From Sacculina carcini (taxonomy: Eukaryota > Arthropoda > Thecostraca > Sacculinidae): a stretch of DNA of 64,000 nt. The notes below the pieces were generated by a model that saw only the letters and a list, made by a program, of their open reading frames with translations, made no database searches and was not told where the DNA came from. The stretch is from positions 7,520,806 to 7,584,805 of the forward strand of contig OU696573.1 of the NCBI GenBank assembly GCA_916048095.2, read 5' to 3'. The translations under genes and the position numbers were made by a program. Below, one piece after another: positions 10,599 to 22,300 of this stretch; positions within the stretch are counted from its first letter, which is position 1; each line of letters opens with the position of its first letter.

Positions 10599-10702
10599 TT
10601 TGCTAGTAAGTGCGTACTTACGTGTGTGAGTAGCTGCTTGTGTGTGTGTGTGTGTGCGTAGCTGCTCTTATGCAGAAGTGTAGTTGTGTGTGTGTGTGTG
10701 TG
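10505..10702 (+). repeat. (GT)n microsatellite cluster between LINE D ORFs
   Basis: A run of roughly 45 TG units at about 10507-10597 is followed by shorter TG runs near 10638-10656 and 10687-10703. It sits inside the inter-ORF region of the element and accounts for much of that gap. Confidence 0.9.
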
Positions 10703-10872
10703 CGTGTGGTTCAATGAGTGCGCTGATATGAAAGCAAGTGATAATTCAAGGGCAACATGCATGCATACAGAACCCCTATCCTTTGAGTGGCTCGATATTT
10801 TTCTTTCGTATGAAAGCTATAAAAATTACCAAATCGTATTTTGCTGCTATATGTTGTTCTTATACGCTGTGA

Positions 10873-13860
10873 ATGGGTGTTCCTATACGCTGTTTAGAAG
10901 TCAGCAGTATTACCAGTATGAAAACGATTAACGAGGAAACATTCAAAGCTGACATTGATGATACAGAAAACAGTAATAACAGCTTTGGTGTGTATACGGT
11001 GGACACATTTAATTACGCATTCATAAATTCGCAAGGTTTCAGTATGTTACATATAAATGCACGCAGTCTCAACAAGCACATCGATGACTTGACAACGTTG
11101 ATGAGGGAGCTAGAGGTGAATTTCGATGTCATCGCTGTTTCTGAGACATGGGTCAATGACAGCACGTTTGACTTATGCCAAATAGACGAGTTTGAAGCCT
11201 TCCATCAAATGAGGCATGATAAAAGAGGCGGTGGTGTTGCAATATTTGTCAACAAGAAACACCAATCACAACGCGTGCCTCGTCTCACGGTAAATGTGAC
11301 GGATGTCATGGAAATGATTACAGTCGACATAACTATTGATCGGCGTAAAATACGAACGTCGTGTATTTACCGACCACCAGGTACAATGGTGCATACATTT
11401 TCTGAGGAAATAAATAAGTTGACTGAATATTCAAGCAACAACTATTGGCTGCTGATGGGTGATTTCAACATAAATTTGTTGAACACTGAAGGCCACGCTC
11501 CAACGCAAAACTTCTTCATGACCATGACCAATAATGGCTTTTATCCTTTAATAAAGTCAGCGACCAGAGAAACTCATCGCTCAAGCACCTCGATTGATAA
11601 TATATTTACCAATTGTGTTTTCAGTACATTGACGAGTGGTGTAATATGCGAGGATATCTCCGACCATTTCCCAATTTATACAAGACTCAATATTACTCAA
11701 TCTGCACGAGAAGAACATCTCTTGATGAAAAGGAAATATTCACCTAAGCGATTACTACGACTCAAGCAGGAGCTGGAGCAGATAAACTGGGAAATGATAG
11801 AAGGTGATAATGTGAATACGACATACGAGCGATTCCTTGAATTATATATGCGAGCAGTAGATAATCACATGCCGCTACAAACAGTGAAAAAAGGAGAAGT
11901 ACAGAAAAGGCCGTGGATAACAAAAGGCATCAGGATATCTAGTCGCATCAAACGCCAATTGTACACAAAATTTCTTACAACTAAAGTTGAAGACCACAGG
12001 AAGTTGTATTTATCCTATAAAAATATGTTGTCCAAGGTGGTGATTCAGAGCAAAAGACTATATTTTCGTGAGTTTATCGCGGATAGAACGCTTTCAGCCA
12101 AGGAAAAGTGGACAAAAATCAAAAATGAAATTAAGATGACATCTCGGAAAAAGGAACGCATTCATAAACTAAGAGACGACGGGGGCACTTCAAATGTGGT
12201 CCGTACTATATCAGACCTATTGAATGACTACTTTGTTGATGTCGGAGTGCGCCTGTCAAACAAATTACCAGTGTCTGACGTGAATCCTCTAGAGCATGTT
12301 GAAAAAGTGAACGACTCAATGTTCATTAGTCCAGCAACGGAGTGGGAGGTATTTAACGTTATTGGACGTAGTAAGAGTTAACTTTCTACAGATTGCAATA
12401 ACATTAGTATGAGCCTGTTAAAAAGTTTTTCCAGATATATTTCCAGACCACTTGCGTACATATTCTATCACAGATTCATTTTCATTTTCGTATCTATCAC
12501 AACAGGTATTTTTCCGACGCTGATGAAAACAGCTAAATTAATTCCTCTTTTTAAATCAGGAGATAGGTCTGACAAAGGAAATTATCGTCCAATATCGATT
12601 GTAGACACATTTTCGAAAATATTTGAAAAGTTGTTTAATGACAGACTGAAGAAATTCTTATGCAAACATCACATAATCGATGAAAATCAATACGGCTTTC
12701 AATCAAACAAGGATACATCACACGCCATTCTAGACATGATCAATGAAATTACAGAGTGTTTTGATAAAAAAAGAAAATGCTGCTGGTGTATTCCTCGATC
12801 TAAAAAAAGCGTTTGACACCGTCAATCACGATTTACTGATAAAGAAATGTCAATGTTATGGAATTCGAGGCAATGCACATGACTGGCTATCAACTTACCT
12901 TTCCGAAAGAAAGCACTATGTTGAATTGGATAATGAACGGTCAACACTGCGAACAAAACAATGTGGAGTGCCCCAGGGTTCTGTATTAGGTCCTACTCTC
13001 TTCTTGATATATATAAATGATATCTTCAGTGTGGCAAAAAATTGCAAAATAATAGTATTCGCTGACGATACAAATTTGTTCTTCAAGGAAAAATGTGCCA
13101 ATAATTTGTACGGAAAAATCAATTCAGAAGTAGCAAGCATACACAATTGGTTCATCTCCAACAAACTCACAGTGAACATTGCAAAATCATCTCATGTATT
13201 ATTCAATAGATGGGCTCGATGTCAAGTCGGTACCGTAAAATTAGGGAGCCCAATTATCAAGAAGAGTGAAAAAACAAAATTTCTAGGAGTCATCCTTGAC
13301 AGCTGTCTGAGCTGGAAAGAACAAATACATAAAGTGTCTTCCAATCTGAGCAAAATTAATTTTATATTGAGTAAAACTAGGAATATATTCGATAATAAAA
13401 AAATATACAGTTATACAACACGCTGTTTAAACACCATATGCAATACTGTTGCGAAACATGGGGAAATACGTTCAAAACAAACTTGGAACCAATAAGAATC
13501 GCCCAAAGAAGAGCATTGAGAATAATAATGAATAAACCCTTACATGAGCGTTCTACTCCATTGTTCAAGCAACTGAACATTATGAAACTTGACGACCTGA
13601 TCAAATACAATACTTTAATGAAAATGTTCAATGCATTCAAAACTCGTCTTCCGAAGAATATACAAAATAACTTCGAAGTAAATCCCAGGCATGTGGACAA
13701 ATTTGCGGTTCTTTTTGCACGCACAAAAACAAGAGACCTGACACTTTTTCATCACGAAATCCGACTTTGGAACCAATTAGCAAGTCCAATCAAAATGTCC
13801 CAATCGATGTCAGCTTTCAAGAAAATAGTAAGAACACAATATATTCAAACTTATGATTGA
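10873..13860 (+). pseudogene. LINE D ORF2 (endonuclease-reverse transcriptase), one stop and two frameshifts
   Basis: ORF2 polyprotein for target-primed reverse transcription. The start is ATG 10873 or, more plausibly, ATG 10918. The endonuclease shows INARSLN, SETW, GGGVAIF, YRPPGT, GDFNINL and SDHFPIY. The RT shows NYRPISIV, a QYGF motif, LDLKKAFDTVNH, GVPQGSVLGPTLF and FADDTN, followed by a thumb and C-terminal region ending near 13860. A TAA at 12379-12381 interrupts the same frame that resumes at 12409. A frameshift lies near 12770 in an A-rich run and another near 13430. The protein cannot be made whole from this copy. Confidence 0.88.
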
Positions 13861-13977
13861 TACACATGTTGCTTATGCGTATGGGAACATCTTAACAGTG
13901 TGGCATGATGAAAAAGCTTTAATTTTTATTATTAGTTGTATATGTTATATATGTTAATGTATATTGTATGTTGAAAA

Positions 13978-14011
13978 AGGGCAGTACAAGCCTCCAGGCT
14001 TCTTATGCCCA
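13978..14011 (+). other. LINE D 3' UTR stem-loop
   Basis: GGGCA...AAGCCT-CC-AGGCTT...TGCCC forms a bulged hairpin about 90 bp before the (ATG)n tail. Conserved 3' hairpins recognised by the RT are known in several CR1/L2-related LINE clades, so this is a candidate recognition element. Confidence 0.55.
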
Positions 14012-14099
14012 GCCATCCTACATTGCAAATTATCAGGTATTTTGTGAGTGAATGTTTGTGTTATGTTGGCTTTGGCAAATATATGATGATGATGATGAC

Positions 14100-14438
14100 A
14101 GCTGCTACACGGGAAGAAGCCGAAGCTTATGAACACACAGGTGTGCCCCGTGCAGCTCGCTGCCACCACAGAACCGACCCTCTCCACGGTCTCCACTCCA
14201 CGACCCTCTATGGCGTCACAATGACGAGTGGACAAGACACAAGACGTATTAGAGAGGGCCACCTCCCCAGAATGCATGGCACAACACATGACTGATATCT
14301 GGTACCATCATTTTCTGCTGGGTGGACAGGGGCTGTGGGATTGTAGAATTCGCCCAATGAAATTCTGCTCCGCCGGGTTTCAAATCACAGACCTCCCGCT
14401 TGTGAGGCGGGTGTGCTAACAACTGCACCACGGAGTCC
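14100..14438 (-). mobile_element. tRNA-Val-derived SINE
   Basis: On the minus strand the head (14438-14366) reads like tRNA-Val. It has an A-box TGGTGCAGTTGTTAGCAC, a perfect anticodon stem CCCGC/GCGGG enclosing CTCACAA (anticodon CAC), and a degraded B-box (TGATTTGAAACCC). The acceptor and T stems are mispaired, so it is not a functional tRNA. A 265-bp unrelated body follows and ends against the ATG/TCA trinucleotide run at 14080-14099. This head, body, tail plan is that of a SINE. Flanks share only CAAAT, so the target duplication is uncertain. Confidence 0.7.
14366..14438 (-). tRNA. tRNA-Val(CAC)-like pseudogene forming the SINE head
   Basis: The anticodon arm is perfect and the D-arm recognisable, but the T-arm and acceptor do not pair fully. 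Read as the pol III promoter-bearing head of a SINE rather than a translating tRNA. Confidence 0.65.
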
Positions 14439-14734
14439 ACAAATTTAATTGAATGCAAAACTGCACTTTACATAGAATGGCCGCACAGTACCGTGCAAGC
14501 AATGATATTAGGGCTTTCAAACACATTATAACAATTATATTGTGCATATTTAATGATCATTCAATTTGATAGGGTCACTAATAGCATGTGTTGATACAAA
14601 ACAATTCATTTAACATCCCAAATATATCATTTCCATAATTTGAATTTTTTGCATGACTCTTAAAAAACCCCAAAAAGAACGTGTTTTTTTGGTCGAAAAG
14701 AAACCGACGGTTTGTTTTGAGGTCGCATCTCTAT
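14439..14734. other. AT-rich spacer, no gene seen
   Basis: No coding frame or recognisable element. It separates the SINE from the truncated 3' LTR of the second G1 copy. Confidence 0.4.
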
Positions 14735-14989
14735 GTATGTGTGTGTGTTTGTCTGACGCGCATGTGCGGCTAATATCGTGTGATAAATACAACAGCAATA
14801 ACAATCAACACCATATACAAACACCGTGCACACATAATTGTTATATAACGGAATTTATACGTAATGATACTCGCGGTAATACAGTGAGTGATGAAGTGGC
14901 ATTCATATAATTGGCATATATAAATACAATAAAACAGTGTACACAGTTGACATACATGGAACAAAAATGGATGTATGTGTGTGGCTACA
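14735..14989 (-). repeat. Truncated 3' LTR of G1 copy 2
   Basis: Starts (complement) TGTAGCCACAC directly after the pol stop and a purine tract, then follows the G1 LTR with numerous substitutions and small indels up to the (CA)n region. It diverges before the CRE/TATA block, which is missing. Confidence 0.85.
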
Positions 14990-17900
14990 CTACCCCTTCC
15001 CTAGACTGTCGAGTACAAAGGCGACATGTCGATATCTCTGTGGGGCACGTACAATGCGCCCACTGCATGTTTCGATGCACGACTTACTTGTAACTACCGG
15101 TGGGTGTGTGTGCTGTGAATTTCTGTTCGTGCTGCTGTCTGTGCACTCAGATGTATGGTGAACAGGCGCGTCGTTTCTGACAAACAATTCGGTAGTGTCA
15201 GGTTCTGTTGACGTGGAGTCGTTTATGATCGGCGATGAAACAACACGTTCTTCAGCTGTTTCGACAAAAGCCAGTTTGCATCGATCAATGGGGATGACGT
15301 CGCCTTTGCTGCGTCTCATGATGGTAATGGTCTTGTCAGTCCTAGCCTTCACCAAGAAGGGACCGTCGTACCTACTCTCCAGGGGATAGCGATGGCCATC
15401 TTTGCGCACAAAAAAAGTGAGTGCACGTTGACAGGACACTGGGAACGTATGAACGCTGCTGAACCGGACGTGGCAGAGTTGGCCTAAGCTTCGCCATATG
15501 ACGTCTCAGTTTGTTCACGTACGAACACGGGTCAGAAGCCGGCGCTGAAGAGTGAAAGAACTCTCCGGGCAATCTCACCGTAGAGCCGTACACGAGCTCC
15601 GCTGCTGTGGCTCCGAAGTACGGTTTGTGCGTGGCTCGGATGCCTAGCAGAACCAGAGGCAGAGCGTCTGTCCAGTAGGTGAGATCATGCGTCCTCAGGC
15701 TTGTTTTCAGCTGCCGGTGCAGCCGTTCCACCATGCCGTTGCAGGCCGGATGGAAGCTGGTCGTGCGCTTTCGTGCCACAACGCCGACTCAAATTGAGCA
15801 CCGCGATGACTTGTGATGGTGGTTGGCACGCCGTACCTCGCAATCCAGCTGCTGATGAACGCACGTGCGACTGTCTCGGAGCGTGAATCTGGAATGGGGA
15901 TAGCTTCCGGCCAGCGAGTGAAACGGTCGACACAAGTGAGGATGTAAGAACAACCACGAGACCGGGGCAGAGGACCCACGAGGTCAACATGGATGTGGTC
16001 GAAGCGTTCTTTTGGTGCACCAAATGTTCCGATTGGTGATTTGGTGTGGCGAGTCACTTTGTTTTTCTGGCACTGGGTGCAAGCTCTGGCAATGTGCCTC
16101 AATTCTATCCATATTGGGCCATGCGAAACGCTTTCTCACCAACTTCACAGTGGTGTCGACACCAGGGTGAGAAATATCGTGGATAAATTTCGTGTAAGGT
16201 TGCCTCAATGCCACCGGTAATACTGGACGCGAAGATCCGGTCGATTTGTCACACAGCAGTGTAGTGTCGTCTGTGCATTTGACGTCCTTGAGCTGCAGTG
16301 AGCCAGGTGAACGACGGATTTCCTCTATGGACGGATCCTCCACTTGAGCGTGCGCGAGTGCGGTGAAATCGTCAATGGAAACGCTTGGTAGTGCCAGCAT
16401 ATTCACAGTACGCAATGGAGCGTCAGCAGCTGCGTTGTCCTTGCCAGGAAAATGCTGAATGTCTCCGATGAATTGGCTGATGAAGTCAAGATGTCTCAAC
16501 TCACGGAGAGAATAACGATCGGATGCGGCACCAAGTGCACTCACGAGCGGCTTGTGATCGGTGAATAGACAGGGATGCTGCCCTTCGATTATATGTCGGA
16601 AGCGTTTCACTGCCAGGTACACACCGAGAAGCTCACGTCCAAAGGTGCTGTACTTGTGCTGCGTTTTGTCGAGTGGCTTTGAGAAATATGACAGCGGTTG
16701 CCACCGATGGTTGATTTCTTGCTGCAACACTGCTCCTACGCCAGTGTCTGATGCGTCCACTACGATGCTGAGCGGAGCACCAGGCCGCTGATGGGCGAGC
16801 TGAGTTGATTGTGACAACGTGTGTTTGATCAATTCGAACGCATGTTGTGTTGACACAGTCCAGGCGACGGCAGCTCTGGAGCGTTTGGTGCGATATGTGA
16901 TGAGCGCATGAAGGGGCTGAAGCATATGGGCGGCGTTCGGAATGAATATGTGGTAGTACGCTACCATACCCAAGAATCGTCGTAGTTCTGACTGGCTGGA
17001 TGGTGATGGGTAGTGACGTATGGCGTCCACTCTCTCAGGAAGTGGGTGGACACCGCCAGAGTCTACCATGTGTTCCAGGAGCTTGACGCGTTTGGCACCG
17101 AGTACGTACTTGTCTTTGTTTACGACGATGCCGTACTGTTGTAGTTGAGTGAAAACGGTTCGCAGGAGATTCTCGTGATGTGCTTCGGACGGGCTGGCCA
17201 GTAGAATATCATCCAGGTATGAAAAACAATGAGAAACTCCGCGCAACACCTCGTCGATGAACCGTTGAAAAGTTTGTCCCGCGTTGCGAACGCCAAATGG
17301 CATACGCACCATCTCGTAAAGCCCAAACCGCGTTGTTATTGCGGTTTTTGGAATGTCCGCCGGTTCGACAGGAATCTGATTGTAAGCGCGTACCAAATCC
17401 AGCGTAGAAAACAACGTGCAGCCGTGCAGGTGCGTTGAAAAATATCTGAGGAACGGCAGATAGTACTTGTCAGGCACTGTGCGTGCGTTCAGCCCACGGT
17501 AATTGCGGCATGGGCGCCACTCACCTTGTGTTTTCTTCGGCACGAGATGCAGTGGTGATCCCCAGTTGCTGGACGATGGGCGTATGATGCCGGGTTTCAA
17601 CATCTTGTCGAATTCTCGTCTGGCAATGACATCGCGACCCTGTGGCAGACGTCTGGGACTGAAGAGCACTGGCTGGCCAGTGGTCACGATGTGGTGTGTG
17701 ACTGAATGCTTCACTTGTGACGGCGCAGTGGGAGGAGCTGTCAGGTCCGTATACTCGTCCAGGACGTGTTGGTAGGCGGTGCGCGGCATTGCAATAACCT
17801 GAATGCCGGGTGCTGTCAGCTCTAGAATCAAGCACGTATTCAGGACGACGCCATCTCGTAGTAGCCGTTGCTGGTTGATGTCCACGACCAATATGTGTGC

Positions 17901-18251
17901 TCGCAGAAAATCTGTGCCGATAATAGGCATATTTACGTCAGCGACCAGAAATGTCCACGGACACGTTGCGCCGTTGCCGAAGGTAACGGTGCGGTGTCTG
18001 GTGCCGTACATCTCAATGGTAGACCCGTTGGCGGCTCGTAGTCGTGTCTGATTTGCGGTGCGTGAAAAACAATGTTTGTTGCTTTTGTATGGCAAGACAC
18101 TCACTTGAGCGCCGGTGTCTATGATATATTTTTCATGGGTTGCCCTATTACTCACGAAAAATAATGACACTAACGTTGCATTGCCTTCCAAACAATGCGC
18201 CACGTGCTGGGGGCTCTTCAGTTTAACGCCCATGAGCAGGGAGGTGAGCAT
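14990..18251 (-). pseudogene. pol: G1 copy 2 Pol, degraded
   Basis: Protease, RT (YLDD) and RNase H are in one open frame from 18251 down to about 15984. A frameshift near 16110 breaks the integrase zinc finger (HHCC) and the core domain continues from 16102. A deletion of about 28 bp near 15774, between the second catalytic Asp and the Glu, shifts the frame again. The C-terminal part with the GPF motif runs from 15779 through 15372 to 14990. Unlike copy 1 it lacks the 7-bp insertion in the integrase, so that insertion is private to copy 1. Confidence 0.9.
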
Positions 18252-19165
18252 TTACGAGCATCGGCACCGAATCGCGCATGGTAATCGCAGATACGCCGCC
18301 GCTGTGAATGTGCTGGCTGTTGTGGTGAGCGTGATGCACTGTGGTGCGTCTCACCTCTACTGAAGGATTGACGATGTCGTGTAGGACGTGGTGACGGTGA
18401 TCGCCGGTGATTGTTGTACGCGACGGACTGCTGCCGATCACGTGACGTCGGCCGGTCATGCAGCGCTGTGCGTAGCTCCTTGTTGGACGTCTCCAGTCGT
18501 TGCACTGCTTCCACGAGTGTAGAAAGCACTTGCTCCAAAGCAGGTGGGCATTTCTGCTGGATGGTCGTGACGTGCTGAGCTGCTGTGGGTCGAGATGAAA
18601 GACCGCTGGCCTCCAGGTATCAATCGGCGGCGCCGGTGAGATCGTTCAGTGTGCTGGGAGCTGGCAGAAATGCCAGAGCAGCACGTGCTTCCTGTGGTAA
18701 GCGCTGAAGAAACAGTGTGCGGAGAAGGTTTGTGTCTGCAGGTACATCGCCCGCTGATAGCTCATGCCGCATAGAGCGCAGCAGGGCGGTGGGCTTCTGG
18801 TCGCCCAGTTTTTGGCTTGACAGTAACGTCTCCAGTCGACTGGCGTTTGACTGCGCGAGCCGTTCCTGCAGGGCGGTGCTCAAGGCAGCGAACGATTTGG
18901 GTCCGCGTAGCACGTCCTTCAATTGCGTGGCGATGTGTGGCGGCAGGTTGGCCACAACAAGCTTGAAGCGCGTCTCGTCGCTCTCTATGCAGGCCACATC
19001 AAACGCACACTCCACTTGTACGAACCAGACTTCAGGGTCCTCCGGTAGGAACACTAGCAGTCGCAATGAGGTGCTGGGTCTGGGTACCGCTTGCTCGGAG
19101 CCTTAAGTCTGAGCGCCATGCGCTGCCGTGCTCTGCACGGGGTCACCAGTGTCGCTGATGGGCAT
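18218..19165 (-). pseudogene. gag: G1 copy 2 Gag, degraded
   Basis: The ATG at 19165-19163 lies in the LTR end, as in copy 1. A TAA appears near 19107 (CTTAAG where copy 1 has CTCATG). The capsid-like part is readable at 19066-18620, and a TGA replaces an Arg codon near 18618. The C-terminal [14 protein letters not shown] motif and the GTTAAAC-TGA slippery/stop arrangement (18227-18218) are preserved. Confidence 0.88.
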
Positions 19166-19392
19166 GATGCCGCTAGCGATCAGTCCCAGTGGCTGTGGCA
19201 GCAGGTGTTCGTTCGTTCGTTATTTGTGTTTATGGGATGCACCGGCCTCTGGGACCATACGGCACCCCGCAGTCTATTTACAGCCAAAACACTATAAAAT
19301 GATGGACATGAGGAATGGAATGATGAAATAAATAAGTGTGATAGTGAACAAAATGAATGTGAAGGTCAAGAAATAAAAATCAATAAATAATC

Positions 19393-22300
19393 CTAAAAGG
19401 CAAAAACCGTAAAAACTAAAAAAGCGGCCATCAATGACCACCGACTGCTCCTGTGCAAGAACCTCGTCAATAGTCTGACCGGATCCAAGTAAACGTTGAC
19501 GCGCCTCCGAGAATGATGGACATTCACCACGATGTGTTGAACGGAGAGACGTGCATTACATGCGCCGCACGTGGGTTCAGGTTGTCCGAGTAGAAAATGG
19601 CGATGCGTGTCGTACGTGTGACCCACACGCAGACGACAGAGCGCCACTTCCTCGGACCTCTTCCGGCGATAAGAGCACATCCAATGTCCGATTTCGGGCT
19701 TCACTGCTTTTAGTTTGTTAGCACCACATTCGTCCCAAGAGAGCTGCCAGCGAGAACGGATATAACGATGTATAATAGGATAAAAGTCCGAATACGGAAT
19801 TGGAAAGTTAAAATAAAATGAATAATAGTCTCGTTCAGCAGCTCTTTTTGCGGCTCTGTCAGCTCGCTCATTGCCCAAAATAACATTATGGGCCGGAGTC
19901 CAGCAGAACTTTACACGCTTGCCCTGGTGGTGGATGATGTCAAGAAAGATAAAAATCCTCTGTATAAGAGGATGTAAGGAGAAAGACGATAATGAAGTTA
20001 AAGCACTCAGGGAGTCAGATGAAACTAAATCAATGAAAATGAAGATGAGCGAATAAAAACCAGGGCCAGCAGGATAGCGTAAAGCTCAGCCGTGTAAATG
20101 CAAGCGCTCGGTGGCAGCGTGCTCGAGCGGCACCTACCTCTACTTACAAACGCACAACCCACACCACTGACCGACTTAGATCCATCAGTGTACACGGCAG
20201 TATACCGTCCGTAAGAATGAATTCGCTCCAGTGTGTTTGAGCGAAGCACACTGGGCACTGTACGGTGTTTCGGCAGAGCTGCTAGCGAGACTTCAACCTC
20301 GAGTGTGACCAGTTCCCAGGGTGACTCCGCCGTGTATTCTTGTCTGAGGACTTCGTTAGCATCCATCCCGCATGACTCCAGCAGTGCCTTCATTTTGCTG
20401 CAAAACAGCACAGAACAATGAGGTCCTGGAAGGTACTGCTGCTCAGGCACATGCTGGGAAAATACCACGTCATACGCAGGGTTTTCATGAGTACTTGTCA
20501 GCTTGCAAGAATAACGCATGCCCAGCTCTTGGCGACGGAGCGCCAGCGCAGTCTCATCAGCCTCAACAAGGAGGCTGACGATTGGCGACGTGCGAAACGC
20601 GCCGGTGGCAATGCGTATCCCAGCGTGGTGTACGAGATTCAAACAGCTTTTCGATTACTCCGAATCCAGATCATATACGATGCTTGCGTAATCGAGACGC
20701 GACCTGACTAACGAGCGGTACAGAAGGAGAAGGGACTGTCGATCTGCTCCATACCGCATGCGGGAAACAGTCTTCAGCACATTCAGTGCCTTTAGACATG
20801 TGGTTCTCAGCTATGAAATATGGTCGGTGTAGGTCAAGCGCGAGTCCAACGTGACCCCTAAAAACCGAACCGTGCGTTGGAATGAGACAGCACTGCCGCA
20901 CATTTCCACTTCCATGTTAGGGCAGGCACCTCGGCGGCGGCAGAAGTGTACACCGACCGTTTTGGACGTCGAGAAGCGGAAGCCGTTACACGTTCCCCAA
21001 GTCTCTATTTTATTCACCGCCAGCTGCAGTTGACGCTGGACAGCAACAGTGCTGCGGGAAGAACACCATGCGGCGAAGTCGTCGACAAATAGAGACCGTC
21101 CAATCGAGGGAGGCAAATGATTGTCAATGTCGTTGATCATTGTGGAAAAAAGGGCAACGCTGAGCACACTACCCTGTGGAACGCCTTCTGACTGATCGAA
21201 CGGACGAGACAGGGAGTTCTCCCAGAGCCGTAGCAGCCGCCCCCCGTACCCCCCGGCCGGGGGGCCCCCGAATGTTGAGGGGCCCCTTCGCTTCACGTAT
21301 TATGTGATTATGTCTAATAAATGCATTCAATATTCACAATGGGGCCCCAAGTGATGCCTTCGGGAAGGGGGGGCCCATAATTCCTCGCAACGGCTCTGAG
21401 TTATCCACACGCACGCAGAATGTGCGGTGCAAGAGGAAATTGTGTACGAGCCTCCCCATGTTGCCTCTGACACCACAGCGATGCGGTTTGCGAAGAATTC
21501 CATGTCGCCATGTGGTGTCATATGCCTTTTCGATGTCAAGGAATATCGCCCCGACGTGGTGACCTCGCGTGAAACTTTCACGTACGCGAGAGTCGATGGT
21601 CACCAAGTGGTCTAACGTTGAGCGACCCTGGCGAAATCCGCACTGAGCATCATTGAACAGCCGACCGCGTTCCAGAAACCATATCAGCCTTCTGCAAAGC
21701 ATTTTTCAAACAGCTTGCAGATACAGGAGGTCAGCGATATCGGGCGATAGTCAGACGGGTGATCGCCCGATTTGCCCTGTTTCGTGATGGGTATCACGAT
21801 GGCCCGTCGCCAGAGGGCAGGAAACTGCCCACCACTTCACAGATCATTGAAGACCTGCAGCAGGGTAGAAAGCACAGCCGGCGACAGACGTTTCGGCATG
21901 AGGTTGTGAACCTCATCAGGGCCTTCAGCCACATCGCGAAGCGATCGCAAGGCTGTTCTCAGCTCAGCTACCGAAAAATCGCTGTTGATTGGCAGCTGAC
22001 AGTTGGTGGAGAAATGAACGGGTGATCTCTCGCACAGCTGTTTGATCGCTGAAAAATCAGGGTCGTCTACGTTTGCACGACAGCGCTCCGCTATATATCG
22101 GCCAATTTCGTCAGCAGCATGCTCCGGATTCATCAAGTCCACGCCACTCATCTTAAGAGAAGGCAGGTGTGGATTGGATTGGGACGGTACTTACCAGAGA
22201 TGCTCTTTATACGGTCCCATATGGTGGATATAGGACAATGCCGATTAAGGCTGGACACATAGGACACCCACGAGGCCAGCTTCGCCTCGCGAAAGGTCCA

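Larger units (their letters stand above)
9000..14099 (+). mobile_element. LINE D, near full-length two-ORF APE-type LINE
   Basis: ORF1 (9476-10240), a 630-bp inter-ORF region swollen by (GT)n, ORF2 (10873-13860) with endonuclease and RT, a 3' UTR with a stem-loop, and a terminal (ATG)n run at about 14080-14099. The SETW, YRPPGT, KKAFDTVNH and FADDTN motifs place it in the broad CR1/jockey assemblage, perhaps close to Daphne/Crack-type elements. The left boundary given here is approximate. Confidence 0.8.

Noticed and set aside
10478..10762. Frames made of repeating HT or CV residues
   Set aside because: They are translations of the (GT)n microsatellite.
14366..14438. Functional tRNA-Val gene
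   Set aside because: The anticodon arm is perfect but the T arm and acceptor are mismatched, and a SINE body follows.
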